A stretch of 64,000 nt of DNA from Nostoc sp. UHCC 0926 (GTDB lineage: Bacteria > Cyanobacteriota > Cyanobacteriia > Cyanobacteriales > Nostocaceae). Where the stretch lies: contig NZ_CP117768.1 of assembly GCF_028623165.1 (NCBI RefSeq), forward strand, positions 2,108,001-2,172,000, in the 5' to 3' direction. Under the pieces are notes generated by a model, which ran no database searches, was not told the DNA's origin, and was given only the letters and a program-made list of their open reading frames with translations. The position numbers and the translations under genes are program-made. Each line of letters starts with the position of its first letter. Position 1 is the stretch's first letter. Of this stretch, positions 1 to 8,473 are shown piece after piece.

Positions 1-74
1 CGTAATCGAATTCAGCACGATTAATTCTTACCGTTGTAGTCAAAAAGTATCGCACATAGGGGGCTTAGAGACGC

Positions 75-1118
75 GTGGGTATTTTTAGGAACTTTCGCAC
101 ATCATGGGATATGGGTATCGACCTCGGTACCGCTAACACTCTCGTTTATGTATCTGGTAAAGGTATTGTACTGCAAGAGCCTTCTGTAGTTGCGATCGAT
201 GTCAACCAAAAGGTAGCACTGGCAGTAGGAGAAGAAGCTAAAAAAATGCTCGGTCGCACACCTGGAAATGTGATTGCTCTGCGCCCTTTGCGTGATGGTG
301 TAATCGCTGATTTCGATATAGCCGAGCTAATGCTGAAAAGCTTTATTCAGCGTGTAAATGAAGGTAGGTCTTTGATTTTACCCCGGATTGTCATTGGTAT
401 TCCCAGTGGCGTCACAGGAGTAGAAAGGCGAGCTGTGATGGATGCAGCTCATCAAGCAGGAGCAAGAAAAGTATATTTAATCGATGAACCTGTAGCTGCG
501 GCCATTGGTGCAGGACTACCTGTTGCCGAACCCACTGGCAACATGATCATCGATATTGGTGGTGGTACAACAGAAGTTGCAGTGCTGAGTCTTCAGGGTA
601 CAGTGATTAGCGAATCAGTACGCATTGCTGGAGATGAACTGACTGAAGCGATCATTCAGTATATTAAGAAAGTTCATAACTTAGTGATTGGTGAACGGAC
701 TGCCGAGGACATCAAGATTCGGATTGGTTCTGCCTATCCTACTAATGATGATAATGACGCGATTATGGAAGTCCGAGGCTTACACCTGCTTTCTGGTCTA
801 CCGCGAACTGTAACGATCAAAGGCCCAGAAATCCGTGAAAGCATGTTAGAACCGCTATCAGTAATTATAGAAGCTGTGAAGCGGACACTGGAACGCACAC
901 CTCCAGAACTAGCAGCAGACATTATTGACAGAGGTATTATGTTAGCTGGCGGCGGTGCTTTGCTCAAAGGCATAGATACCCTCATTAGCCATGAAACGGG
1001 GATTGTAACTCACATTGCCGCCGATCCTCTCTGCTGTGTTGTGCTGGGAACAGGTCGTGTGTTAGAAAACTTCAAACAGTTGGAACGAGTTGTCACAGAA
1101 AGCTCTCGCAATATGTAG
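75..1118 (+). CDS. mreB: Rod shape-determining protein MreB (actin-like)
   Basis: Bacterial actin homologue of 347 residues, the usual MreB length. It polymerises under the membrane and guides the elongation machinery with MreC and MreD. The N-terminal phosphate-1 motif is visible ([13 protein letters not shown], about residues 13-25), with the central [11 protein letters not shown] motif near residue 160 and the [10 protein letters not shown] adenosine-binding motif near residue 292. The start is GTG at 75; the frame gives the typical short amphipathic leader MGIFRNF. It is followed after 100 bp by mreC and mreD, the conserved operon order. The mreB-mreC spacer contains short tandem copies of GTTCTATTTGG (about 1140-1165). 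Identification is secure. Confidence 0.97.
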   Translation: MGIFRNFRTSWDMGIDLGTANTLVYVSGKGIVLQEPSVVAIDVNQKVALAVGEEAKKMLGRTPGNVIALRPLRDGVIADFDIAELMLKSFIQRVNEGRSLILPRIVIGIPSGVTGVERRAVMDAAHQAGARKVYLIDEPVAAAIGAGLPVAEPTGNMIIDIGGGTTEVAVLSLQGTVISESVRIAGDELTEAIIQYIKKVHNLVIGERTAEDIKIRIGSAYPTNDDNDAIMEVRGLHLLSGLPRTVTIKGPEIRESMLEPLSVIIEAVKRTLERTPPELAADIIDRGIMLAGGGALLKGIDTLISHETGIVTHIAADPLCCVVLGTGRVLENFKQLERVVTESSRNM

Positions 1119-1218
1119 CAAAAAAAATATCAGATTTGAGTTCTATTTGGGTTCTATTTGGGTTCTATATAAATAGAATCCAATTAGAACTTAATTTATA
1201 TAAGTATGTAAGGTATAT

Positions 1219-2028
1219 ATGGTGACAATACGGCGTTGGTGGGATCGTAAAGGATTACAAATCGGGTTGTTAACTCTAGTAGTTGGTAGTGCTTGCATAT
1301 TGCGACAGACTCAAGGTGAATTAGTGCTTGAGACATACCAAGCAATTACCCGTCCGTTAGAGATGTTGCAGTCAGGGCCAACTCCAGAAGAACGTCTTAG
1401 AGATGCCCGGATATTGGAATTGCAAACCCGTATAGTAGATTTAGAAAGTCAAAAGACAAAGCTACAAGATTTATTAGGCTATGTAGAAAAAGAGCCACTG
1501 GCATCACGGCCAATTCCAGCACGGGTAGTAGGACGTAGTGCCGACCAATGGTGGCAACAAGTATTTCTAAATCGTGGTGCGAATGCAGGGATTCAGGAAG
1601 GCTTCATAGTCAAGGCAGATGGCGGATTAGTGGGTCTGGTGGAGAGTGTAACTCCTAATACTAGCCGCGTGTTGTTAATCAGTGACCTCAAGAGTCAAGT
1701 GGGTGTATCAGTTAGCCGAACGGCAGCTAAAGGCGTTTTGCGAGGAGATTCTTCCGCAGAAGCTGTGCTGGAGTTTTATGAAAAAGTTCCAAATGTCAAG
1801 GTAGGAGATTTAGTTTCCACATCTACTTATAGTCAGAAATTTCCATCTGGCTTGGCAGTCGGACGGATAAAGTCGCTGGATTTAAAGAAACTTCCCGCAT
1901 CAGTGGCGAAAATTGAGCTTTTTCCGCCAATCCGCTCTCTCGATTGGGTAGCTGTTTATCCAAAGCTAGAAAACCAAGAGTTGGAAACCCAAAAGTCGGT
2001 AAATCAAGTGCCGCAAAAGTCTAAGTAA
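1219..2028 (+). CDS. mreC: Rod shape-determining protein MreC
   Basis: Protein of 269 residues with the MreC plan: a basic N-terminus, one membrane segment (about residues 14-28), a coiled-coil stretch (about 60-88, ELQTRIVDLESQKTKLQDLL) and a beta-rich periplasmic domain. Typical MreC motifs are RVVGRSADQWWQQVFLNRGAN and the GLVGLVESVTPNTSRVLLISD region. MreC links MreB to the periplasmic cell-wall synthases. The start is ATG at 1219. mreD follows after 8 bp, so the two are almost certainly co-transcribed. The last 25 residues are polar and low complexity. Confidence 0.95.
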   Translation: MVTIRRWWDRKGLQIGLLTLVVGSACILRQTQGELVLETYQAITRPLEMLQSGPTPEERLRDARILELQTRIVDLESQKTKLQDLLGYVEKEPLASRPIPARVVGRSADQWWQQVFLNRGANAGIQEGFIVKADGGLVGLVESVTPNTSRVLLISDLKSQVGVSVSRTAAKGVLRGDSSAEAVLEFYEKVPNVKVGDLVSTSTYSQKFPSGLAVGRIKSLDLKKLPASVAKIELFPPIRSLDWVAVYPKLENQELETQKSVNQVPQKSK

Positions 2029-2036
2029 ATTCTCCC

Positions 2037-2672
2037 TTGAAAATCCATAGAAAAATGAAGATTCCTGCATTTGGTGGCAGCAGGCAGAAAAAGCCAAAAC
2101 CCTCAGAGCGAAAATCGAAATTCCAAATCCAGCCGCTTTCTCGTTGGCATCCCGGTATCCGTCAGTTGTTGGGTTGGATAGTGACGGCTGGATCTGTAGT
2201 GTTATGTTTACTATTATTGCCAACCCGCTTGCCAGGTATGGAATTATTAGGAATTGGCCCTAACTGGCTGTTAATTTGGGTGGTAGCTTGGAGTGTGAAG
2301 CGCACAGTATTTTCCGGGGCATTGGCAGGTATAGTTCTAGGGCTACTTCAAGATTCCATGACATCACCTAACCCTACTCATGCCCTCAGTTTAGGTGTAG
2401 TGGGAATTTTAACTGGTCTGCTCCAGAAACAGCGTTTTATCGAAGAAGATTTTATTTCGATTGCTGTAATTGTCTTTGGTATGGCAGTTTTGGCAGAAAC
2501 TATCTTTGGATTGCAATTAACTTTGATTGGCGATGAGCGTAAAGTAACAGATATTTGGACATATTACCAGCGTGTCGCTCTAGCCTCTGCCATTCTTAGT
2601 AGTCTGTGGGCACCTGTGGTCTATTATCCCCTGAATCGTTGGTGGCAGCGGATGAAATTGTTGGAACAATAG
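2037..2672 (+). CDS. mreD: Rod shape-determining protein MreD
   Basis: Multi-pass inner-membrane protein of 211 residues, third gene of the mre operon. After a basic hydrophilic leader of about 45 residues there are roughly five hydrophobic segments, with the MreD-like motif GIGPNWLLIWVVAWSVKR and GIVLGLLQDSM. The frame opens with TTG at 2037; an ATG at 2055 (MKIPAFGG) is an alternative start that shortens the leader by six residues. The leader makes it longer than most bacterial MreD proteins (about 160-175). The call rests on both sequence character and operon position. Confidence 0.9.
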   Translation: MKIHRKMKIPAFGGSRQKKPKPSERKSKFQIQPLSRWHPGIRQLLGWIVTAGSVVLCLLLLPTRLPGMELLGIGPNWLLIWVVAWSVKRTVFSGALAGIVLGLLQDSMTSPNPTHALSLGVVGILTGLLQKQRFIEEDFISIAVIVFGMAVLAETIFGLQLTLIGDERKVTDIWTYYQRVALASAILSSLWAPVVYYPLNRWWQRMKLLEQ

Positions 2673-3763
2673 TAAAGGAAGTTAGGAGTTAAGAAGGGGA
2701 TAGGTTACAGGTGAGAGTAAAGAAAATTATCCTCTCTACCCTGTAAAACTCACATTCTGTAGTTAAGCGAACATTTATCGATCAGCGGAATGTAGGCTGT
2801 ATTTCTTCCCTATACTCTATACTTGTCTACAGGGAAAACTTTTCAGTCTACTAGTGTAGGCTTATTGTACTAGATAATACATTTCTTCAACTGGGTTATA
2901 CTAGCAACCCAAACCATTAGGGTCTTTGCCTTTGCTCCAGCTAATAAATTCACCTAAAGTTTTTTTGACCTGCATTTAATACAGGGTTTTGATATCTACC
3001 TTCAACCGAGCAGCGAGATTTTCTGTGTGCTCACAGCAATTGAGCGATTGTAAATTGGATACAATTTATTTTTCTGGTAGCGATCGCTAAACAAAATATT
3101 TATGTTCTATCGCTCCAGAGGACATCTGTCTACTGCTTTCGGCAAATTCTTTAACTTGAAAATGTCAAGTACATATAAAGTTCAGTACTTAATATATACA
3201 TATATGCAAAGATATTTGTCTAAATCTAGACATGTAAGTAAATATTTTGTACTAAGCGTAGTATGATGTGATTTAGATACTTCACATTTTGAAGCCAAAT
3301 ACCTACAGGCAATAGTCCACGGCCCGGGCATAAAGATCCCTTCTCCTATGCTCTATCAAGTGTTCCCTATTTTCAAGCCAGTAAGACTTATGCCTTGACA
3401 AAAAAACTAAATAATGGTGCATGGATTTGGAGCATCCAAGCTCGATTTTTGTAACTCTTTTTCAGCGATGTCTATGGTAAATGGTTGCCTATGCTACTGC
3501 TGAAGGATGATTGAAATCAGCCTGAAACTACTATTTTTGTGAATCCACACGCTGATGAATTTGTAGAATGCTTAAAACTTAGATAGTCCTCAATACTTGC
3601 AAATCAATCAAAAAGAGAATTTTCATCAGAAATTCCTAATCCCCAACGGTGAGATTTAGCTGTGTCAAAAGCGTCAACTTTCGGGGAATTTTTGTGCCCT
3701 AAAACAGCACTGACACTTGAAAACTAAAGTTACTGCAAAAATCGATTCAGGTAGGAAAAAGTA
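2673..3763. other. Long intergenic region with two gene remnants
   Basis: This 1.09-kb spacer separates mreD from the RTX gene. It is AT-rich and has no intact gene. Two stretches translate into protein-like sequence broken by stops: a minus-strand one at 2901-3060 (annotated separately) and a plus-strand one at about 3455-3586, which reads FSDVYGKWLPMLLLKDD, a TGA stop, then NQPETTIFVNPHADEF and a short tail. The family of the second is not recognised. One HIP1 palindrome lies near 3079. The long leader of the RTX gene probably holds its promoter, but no convincing one was picked out. Confidence 0.5.
2901..3060 (-). pseudogene. Remnant of a small DNA-binding-type protein
   Basis: Read on the minus strand, the frame from about 3060 gives LNCCEHTENLAARLKVDIKT followed by LY. 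A TAA then interrupts it, and the same frame continues MQVKKTLGEFISWSKGKDPN-GLGC to a TAG at 2901-2903. The pattern of a short helix-turn-helix-like segment followed by F-x-x-W-S-K-x-K-D-P-x-G-x-G is reminiscent of small cyanobacterial HTH proteins ending in a WSxxKDPDGxGW motif. That family link is from memory. The in-frame stop and lack of an N-terminus suggest a decayed gene. The 24-residue ORF at 2901-2975 could in principle still be made. Confidence 0.4.
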
Positions 3764-6568
3764 ATGGTAAACATCATTGGAACCAAAGCAAATGATACCC
3801 TACAAGGCACTAACAGTGACGATACGATTAACGGCAAAGCCGGCAATGATACCATCACAGGTTATGAGGGTAAGGACACCCTGACTGGTGGCGGTGGCAA
3901 CGATACATTTGTTTTCAATATAGGTGACGGCACTGATACCATCACTGATTTTAGTGGTGTCGGTAAAGCAATAAACCCAACACCAGAAGTCATTGGCGAA
4001 ATTGATACCATCAAATTCCTTGGTGCTGGGTTGATTCCCCAAAATCTGCTACTTACGCAGAATGGCACAAGTTTGGAAATTAGCTTTGAAGGGCTAGTTC
4101 GCACAAAAGTTATCTTGAAAAACTTTAAACTAGAAGACTTGAATAACCTTAAAGCTTCTAGAACAAAACCAGCCATTGGTAATATCCTGTTTAATGGGCA
4201 AACTAGTATCACCGATAGTTTTAATGTCTTGGATGCTAACTCTGCTGATACAAGCATCGGCATTAAGAACACAGTGACCTTCGCCAATGACCTAAATAAC
4301 AATATTACGGGTTTAGATGACTCAAATGATGTGGTGAATGGTCAGGGGGGTAACGACATCATCAACGGGTTAAGTGGTGACGACTTGCTGCGGGGTGGTA
4401 CGGGCAACGATACTCTCATTGGTGGTATCGGCAATGATACTCTTGTTGCTGGTACGAGGAATTACAGCCTTTTCTCTAATACTAATGAGGATAACTCGAA
4501 TGTTAACTATTCATTAGGTGATAACCTACTTGATGGTGGTGATGGCAATGATTTTCTCTCTGCCTCTGGTTACGTTGACTACCTTACAAATGATGTTTAT
4601 TATACTTCAGGCAATAATACCTTCAATGGTGGTGCTGGTAACGATATTTTGAATATTGATTCTTCAATAGGCAATAACACCCTTAACGGTGGCGCTGGTG
4701 CCGATATTTTGTATGCTCGGGGTTCACAAGGCAATAACTTACTCTCTGGGGGTGAAGGCAATGATATTTTTTACGCTTCTTACCTTAATATTGACTCGTC
4801 GGGACGCAACTTTATTGCTTCCTTAGGCAATGACACCCTCAACGGTGGTGCTGGTGACGATACTTTGCTTGCTGAGTCTCCATTGGGTAAGAAATTACTC
4901 TCTGGGGGCGATGGCAATGATTATCTCTCCACCTCTGGTATTGATGGTTATAGATCAGAAGTCTATTTTAGCTCTTCAGGTAATAACACGCTCAACGGTG
5001 GCGCAGGTAACGATACTTTGCGCGCTGAGTATTCAACAGGCAATAACCTACTCTGTGGTGGCAATGGCAATGACTATCTCTCCATCTCTGGGTATTTGAT
5101 CGAGTACTTCAACGGTGAAATTTTTGATGCCTCCTCAGGCAATAACACGCTCAACGGTGGCGCAGGTAACGATACTTTGCGTGCTGAGTATTCAACAGGT
5201 AATAACCTACTCTCTGGTGGCGATGGCAATGACTCCTTCTATGTAAATGCTAAATCTTCAGATACTGCCCCCTCTAATTTAGTGACTCAAACGGTAGATG
5301 GGGGTAAGGGTGACGATTTGTTGAGAGTCGATTACAGCAATGCTACAGGGGGGATTACAACAACATTCAATGCCACTACTAACATTGGCTCAATTACGGC
5401 GGGCATCTCTCGCGTTAGCTACAAGAATATCGAACGATTAAATATCTCAGGTACAGCCTATGATGACAATATTGTGGGCAGCAATGGCAACGATACGCTC
5501 TCTGGGGGAGTTAGTGGCAAAGATACGATATATGGAGGTAAGGGTAACGATTTATTGTCCGTCGATTACACTAATGCTACAGGGGGGATTACAACAACAT
5601 TCAATCCCACTACTAACATTGGCTCAATTACGGCGGGCACGAATCTGGTTAGCTACAAGAATATCGAAGAATTAAATATCTTAGGTACAGCCTATGATGA
5701 CAACATTGTGGGGAACAATGGCAACGATACGCTCTCCACGGGCAGTGGTGGCAAAGATACGATAGATGGGGGTAAGGGTGACGATGTGTTATACGTCGAT
5801 TACAGCAGTACTACAGGTGGGATTACAACAACATTCAATCCCACTACTAACATTGGCTCAATTACGGCGGGCACCTATGGGGTTAGTTATAAGAATATCG
5901 AACAATTAAATATTATAGGTACAGGCTACAGTGACTTTATTGTCGGGAGCAATGGCAACGATACCATCGAAGGGATTTATTCTGACAGTGGCAATGATAC
6001 GATTATTGGCGGTGCAGGTAATGATAGCTTGAGTGCTAGTTCTTCAAACGGTAATAACACCCTCAACGGTGGTGCTGGTGACGATCACTTAGATATTGGA
6101 GGTTCATCAGGTGATAATTTTTTGGATGGAGGCGATGGCAATGATACTCTCTCCGCTACAGATGCTTCTGGTAAAAATACTCTCAAAGGTGGTAATGGCA
6201 ATGATATCCTCATAGGTGGCTACGGTAATGATAGTCTCTATGGAGGATCTGGTATTGATACCTTTGTTTTTAATACTTACGATCTACGTTCCAATACTGG
6301 TAATAGAGTTTATGACTTCAACGCCACTAATGACGTGATTGGGATATCGGCTGCTCGTTTTGGTAGCGGGTTATCAATCGGCTCACTTTCAGCTAATCAG
6401 TTTCAGATCGGAGCATCTGCAACTACTAGCGATCAAAAATTTATTTACAACAACATTACTGGTGCATTGCTTTTTGACCCTGACGGCACTGGTGGGTCGA
6501 GTCAGGTACAATTTGCACAATTATCTCCTGGGTTGCCACTAACCAACAACAACTTTGTAATTGTTTAA
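3764..6568 (+). CDS. RTX-type (hemolysin-like) calcium-binding repeat protein
   Basis: Acidic, Gly/Asn/Asp-rich protein of 934 residues built of RTX nonapeptides of the form GGxGxDxLx (for example GGNGNDILI, GGAGNDTLR, GGDGNDFLS), each pair able to bind Ca2+ in a parallel beta roll. One block lies at residues 1-50. A non-repetitive beta domain follows (about 55-150), then long RTX arrays separated by serine/asparagine-rich spacers. A distinct C-terminal domain begins near residue 840 (TFVFNTYDLRSNTGNRVYDF to GALLFDPDGTGG). There is no N-terminal signal peptide, as expected for type I secretion through a C-terminal signal. No transporter gene is adjacent. Likely a surface or extracellular protein; the specific role cannot be read. 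Confidence 0.9.
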   Translation: MVNIIGTKANDTLQGTNSDDTINGKAGNDTITGYEGKDTLTGGGGNDTFVFNIGDGTDTITDFSGVGKAINPTPEVIGEIDTIKFLGAGLIPQNLLLTQNGTSLEISFEGLVRTKVILKNFKLEDLNNLKASRTKPAIGNILFNGQTSITDSFNVLDANSADTSIGIKNTVTFANDLNNNITGLDDSNDVVNGQGGNDIINGLSGDDLLRGGTGNDTLIGGIGNDTLVAGTRNYSLFSNTNEDNSNVNYSLGDNLLDGGDGNDFLSASGYVDYLTNDVYYTSGNNTFNGGAGNDILNIDSSIGNNTLNGGAGADILYARGSQGNNLLSGGEGNDIFYASYLNIDSSGRNFIASLGNDTLNGGAGDDTLLAESPLGKKLLSGGDGNDYLSTSGIDGYRSEVYFSSSGNNTLNGGAGNDTLRAEYSTGNNLLCGGNGNDYLSISGYLIEYFNGEIFDASSGNNTLNGGAGNDTLRAEYSTGNNLLSGGDGNDSFYVNAKSSDTAPSNLVTQTVDGGKGDDLLRVDYSNATGGITTTFNATTNIGSITAGISRVSYKNIERLNISGTAYDDNIVGSNGNDTLSGGVSGKDTIYGGKGNDLLSVDYTNATGGITTTFNPTTNIGSITAGTNLVSYKNIEELNILGTAYDDNIVGNNGNDTLSTGSGGKDTIDGGKGDDVLYVDYSSTTGGITTTFNPTTNIGSITAGTYGVSYKNIEQLNIIGTGYSDFIVGSNGNDTIEGIYSDSGNDTIIGGAGNDSLSASSSNGNNTLNGGAGDDHLDIGGSSGDNFLDGGDGNDTLSATDASGKNTLKGGNGNDILIGGYGNDSLYGGSGIDTFVFNTYDLRSNTGNRVYDFNATNDVIGISAARFGSGLSIGSLSANQFQIGASATTSDQKFIYNNITGALLFDPDGTGGSSQVQFAQLSPGLPLTNNNFVIV
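5286..5988 (+). repeat. Three tandem 234-bp modules inside the RTX gene
   Basis: The segment GATTACAACAACATTCAAT recurs at 5353, 5587 and 5821, exactly 234 bp (78 codons) apart. Each copy encodes GGKGDDLL-type RTX followed by TTTFNxTTNIGSITAG, SYKNIExLNI and GTAYDDNIVGSNGNDT. The near identity at DNA level indicates recent duplication or gene conversion. A second internal duplication with a 159-bp offset starts at 4982 and 5141. Confidence 0.9.
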
Positions 6569-7150
6569 AACTAAGATCGAAATAAGCGAACGGACAGTCA
6601 TAACTTCTTACTTTTCGCGTCATCTGGAAAACCTGACTTCCTATTACTCTGAGGCCACATGCTACCCTGCGGGAACGCTAAGAGCGAATCAGTCGAGAAA
6701 CCGCATCGCCCTTGGCGTCTCCCCTTCTCCCAAAGGGAGAGGCTAACGCCAAGGGAGAAGGGCGCAGTGGCTCCCCTAAAACGGGAGAGGCTTTGATTTT
6801 TCCCCCTTCCCTACTAGGGAAGCTTGCTCAAGGGTTAGGTTTGGCGTTGGTTTTTCCACATGAGGTGAAAAGTCAGATTATAACTTTTCCTAAAGGAGAC
6901 GCAGAGAGTTTTGAATTATAAATAATTAGGCGGACGTGATATAACCTAAATCTTCATGGAATTTGGGCAACCTCTGGCAATATAAATTCAAGCTACATTA
7001 AATCAAACAACACCTTATCATGGTAGTTAGTAGTATTGATGTCTGATATTTTCTTTTTTTGCCTTAAAAAAATATCAGATAAGTCATCTACTGCTTTGCT
7101 GACGGCAGAATCTGGAAGCTTGCACTGATTAATCTAATTGGAGAACGCTA
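6569..7150. other. Intergenic region with palindromic dispersed-repeat sequence
   Basis: No supported gene. Bases about 6660-6850 are GC-richer than the flanks and contain nested inverted units built from CTCCCAAAGGGAG, CTTGGCGT/ACGCCAAG and CTACCCTGCGGGAA. These are typical of the dispersed palindromic repeats in Nostoc-type genomes. The sequence upstream of 7151 is AT-rich, has a 7-A run, and could carry the promoter of the following small gene. Confidence 0.55.
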
Positions 7151-7240
7151 ATGTCAAAGGAAAGAAAAAGTAATAAAGAAGTTAAAAAACCTAAAAAAGA
7201 TCCGAAAGACAAAAAGGATAAAAAAGACTCAAATAAATAG
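7151..7240 (+). CDS. Lysine-rich microprotein
   Basis: Open frame of 29 residues starting MSKERKSNKEVKKPKKDPK, with 14 lysines and no hydrophobic core. GGAG lies 8 bp before the ATG, a good ribosome-binding site for this genome. Short basic proteins beginning MSKERKSNKEVKKPK are widespread as uncharacterised bacterial ORFs; this is recollection, not a search result. It is probably disordered and may bind nucleic acid, but no function can be assigned. The good Shine-Dalgarno and the biased codon content argue for a real gene despite its size. Confidence 0.6.
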   Translation: MSKERKSNKEVKKPKKDPKDKKDKKDSNK

Positions 7241-7432
7241 GACGATTTAAGTAAATACATTTAACAAAGACCAAGAGTTCATTTCCTGAAATTGACAATA
7301 CTTCGTCCAGTAGCATTGAGTAGGATAAATTATTGTCAAAAATTTATTCACTCTTGGTCAAATCTTAAAATCTGATAATTTAGGTTGGCAGCGCGTGCAA
7401 TGTCTACGACGGGCTACTTCTGGGCAACTAAA

Positions 7433-7927
7433 TTAGGCAGGAGTAAACTTCAGCGAAACACCATTCATGCAATAGCGCTGACCAGTGGGTGCAGGACCGT
7501 CATTAAAAACATGACCCAGATGACCACCACAGCGACTACAATGTACTTCAGTTCTGGTCATAAACAACGACTTATCTTCAGTAATGGCGATCGCACCTTC
7601 AATTGGATTAAAAAAGCTGGGCCAGCCAGTACCACTGTTAAATTTGGTATCAGATGTAAACAGTGGCTGTTCACACGCAGCACAATAATAAGTACCGTTG
7701 TCGTATTCCTTATCCAATGGGCTGGTGTGAGGGCGTTCAGTCCCATGTTTACGCAATACATTAAACTGTTCTGGCGTTAAAATCGTGCGCCACTCTTGCT
7801 CAGGTTTGGTAATTTCAAATCCACTCTTAGAAGTTGTCATCTCTTTTGACCCCCAATTGATATACCTTGATAACAATGCTGTGCCGACTATTAGGGCACT
7901 AGCCTGTAAAAAATACCGTTTGTCCAT
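7433..7927 (-). CDS. msrB: Peptide-methionine (R)-S-oxide reductase, exported form
   Basis: MsrB of 164 residues. It reduces methionine-R-sulfoxide in oxidised proteins. The zinc site is intact (C82-x2-C85 and C130-x2-C133), as are the substrate-pocket signature SGTGWPSF and catalytic C153 in RYCMNG. A hydrophobic N-terminus of about 20 residues after MDKRYFLQ suggests a signal peptide or membrane anchor, so it probably acts in the periplasm or lumen. The upstream spacer contains an insertion-like TIR element. The gene appears monocistronic. Confidence 0.95.
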   Translation of the reverse strand: MDKRYFLQASALIVGTALLSRYINWGSKEMTTSKSGFEITKPEQEWRTILTPEQFNVLRKHGTERPHTSPLDKEYDNGTYYCAACEQPLFTSDTKFNSGTGWPSFFNPIEGAIAITEDKSLFMTRTEVHCSRCGGHLGHVFNDGPAPTGQRYCMNGVSLKFTPA

Positions 7928-8101
7928 ATATCTATTATTTTCTATTTTCCGGTTAACTGGCCAATCAACTCCAGTACGGAATTCCCTACATTAATGACTA
8001 TAATCAGTGATCGCCCTGAATTAGCGCTGATAAACTGATTAAAATTAGCTAAGAAATAAAAAATTATTTATGAACTACCCAGACCGACTTCGTTGATATC
8101 T

Positions 8102-8296
8102 CAGGGTAAGCGCATCTTCTGAATAAGAGCGTATCAATGTCAAGAAAGCATAGTATTATCAATAATCCTTACTTGTTGAGAATCTTTTAGGTGATCGCTT
8201 TGATCCTTGGGAAACAAACCAAACGATAAACTCTGATTATTCGTTCATTCACAAACCAATGTTTTTGTCAAGACTAATTTAGATGCGCTTACCCTG
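8102..8296. mobile_element. 195-bp MITE-like element with perfect 16-bp terminal inverted repeats
   Basis: CAGGGTAAGCGCATCT at 8102-8117 is the exact reverse complement of 8281-8296. The 163 bp between them have no coding capacity. No clear target duplication is visible at the flanks. The architecture fits a non-autonomous element, or an IS that lost its transposase, lying between msrB and the DUF262-HEPN unit. The ends resemble those of some cyanobacterial IS elements, but the family cannot be named from sequence alone. Confidence 0.65.
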
Positions 8297-8473
8297 TGGT
8301 TATAGCCTCTTTTTGTAGAATAGCTCAGATTAACAGATTAGCTATCCGAAAATTTGTGCATTAAAATGAGAAATCAAGCCTTTTGAAGGCATCTTGCAGG
8401 TTTTTACATACATGCAGGTAGAGTACCATCTATATTAAAAAAGTTTATCACCATAAAATCTGGAGACCCCTGC

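Noticed and set aside
734-985. Minus-strand open frame inside mreB
   Set aside because: Complement of highly conserved MreB sequence; no start context or family.
3862-4302. Minus-strand 146-codon frame inside the RTX gene
   Set aside because: A by-product of repetitive Asn/Asp/Gly codons on the other strand.
4900-6100. Repeats in the RTX gene considered as a CRISPR-like array
   Set aside because: The repeats are in-frame coding modules of 234 and 159 bp with no spacer structure.
6561-6921. Two plus-strand frames after the RTX gene
   Set aside because: They translate palindromic dispersed repeat sequence.
7385-7780. Plus-strand 131-codon frame opposite msrB
   Set aside because: MsrB on the minus strand has all catalytic motifs; this frame has none.
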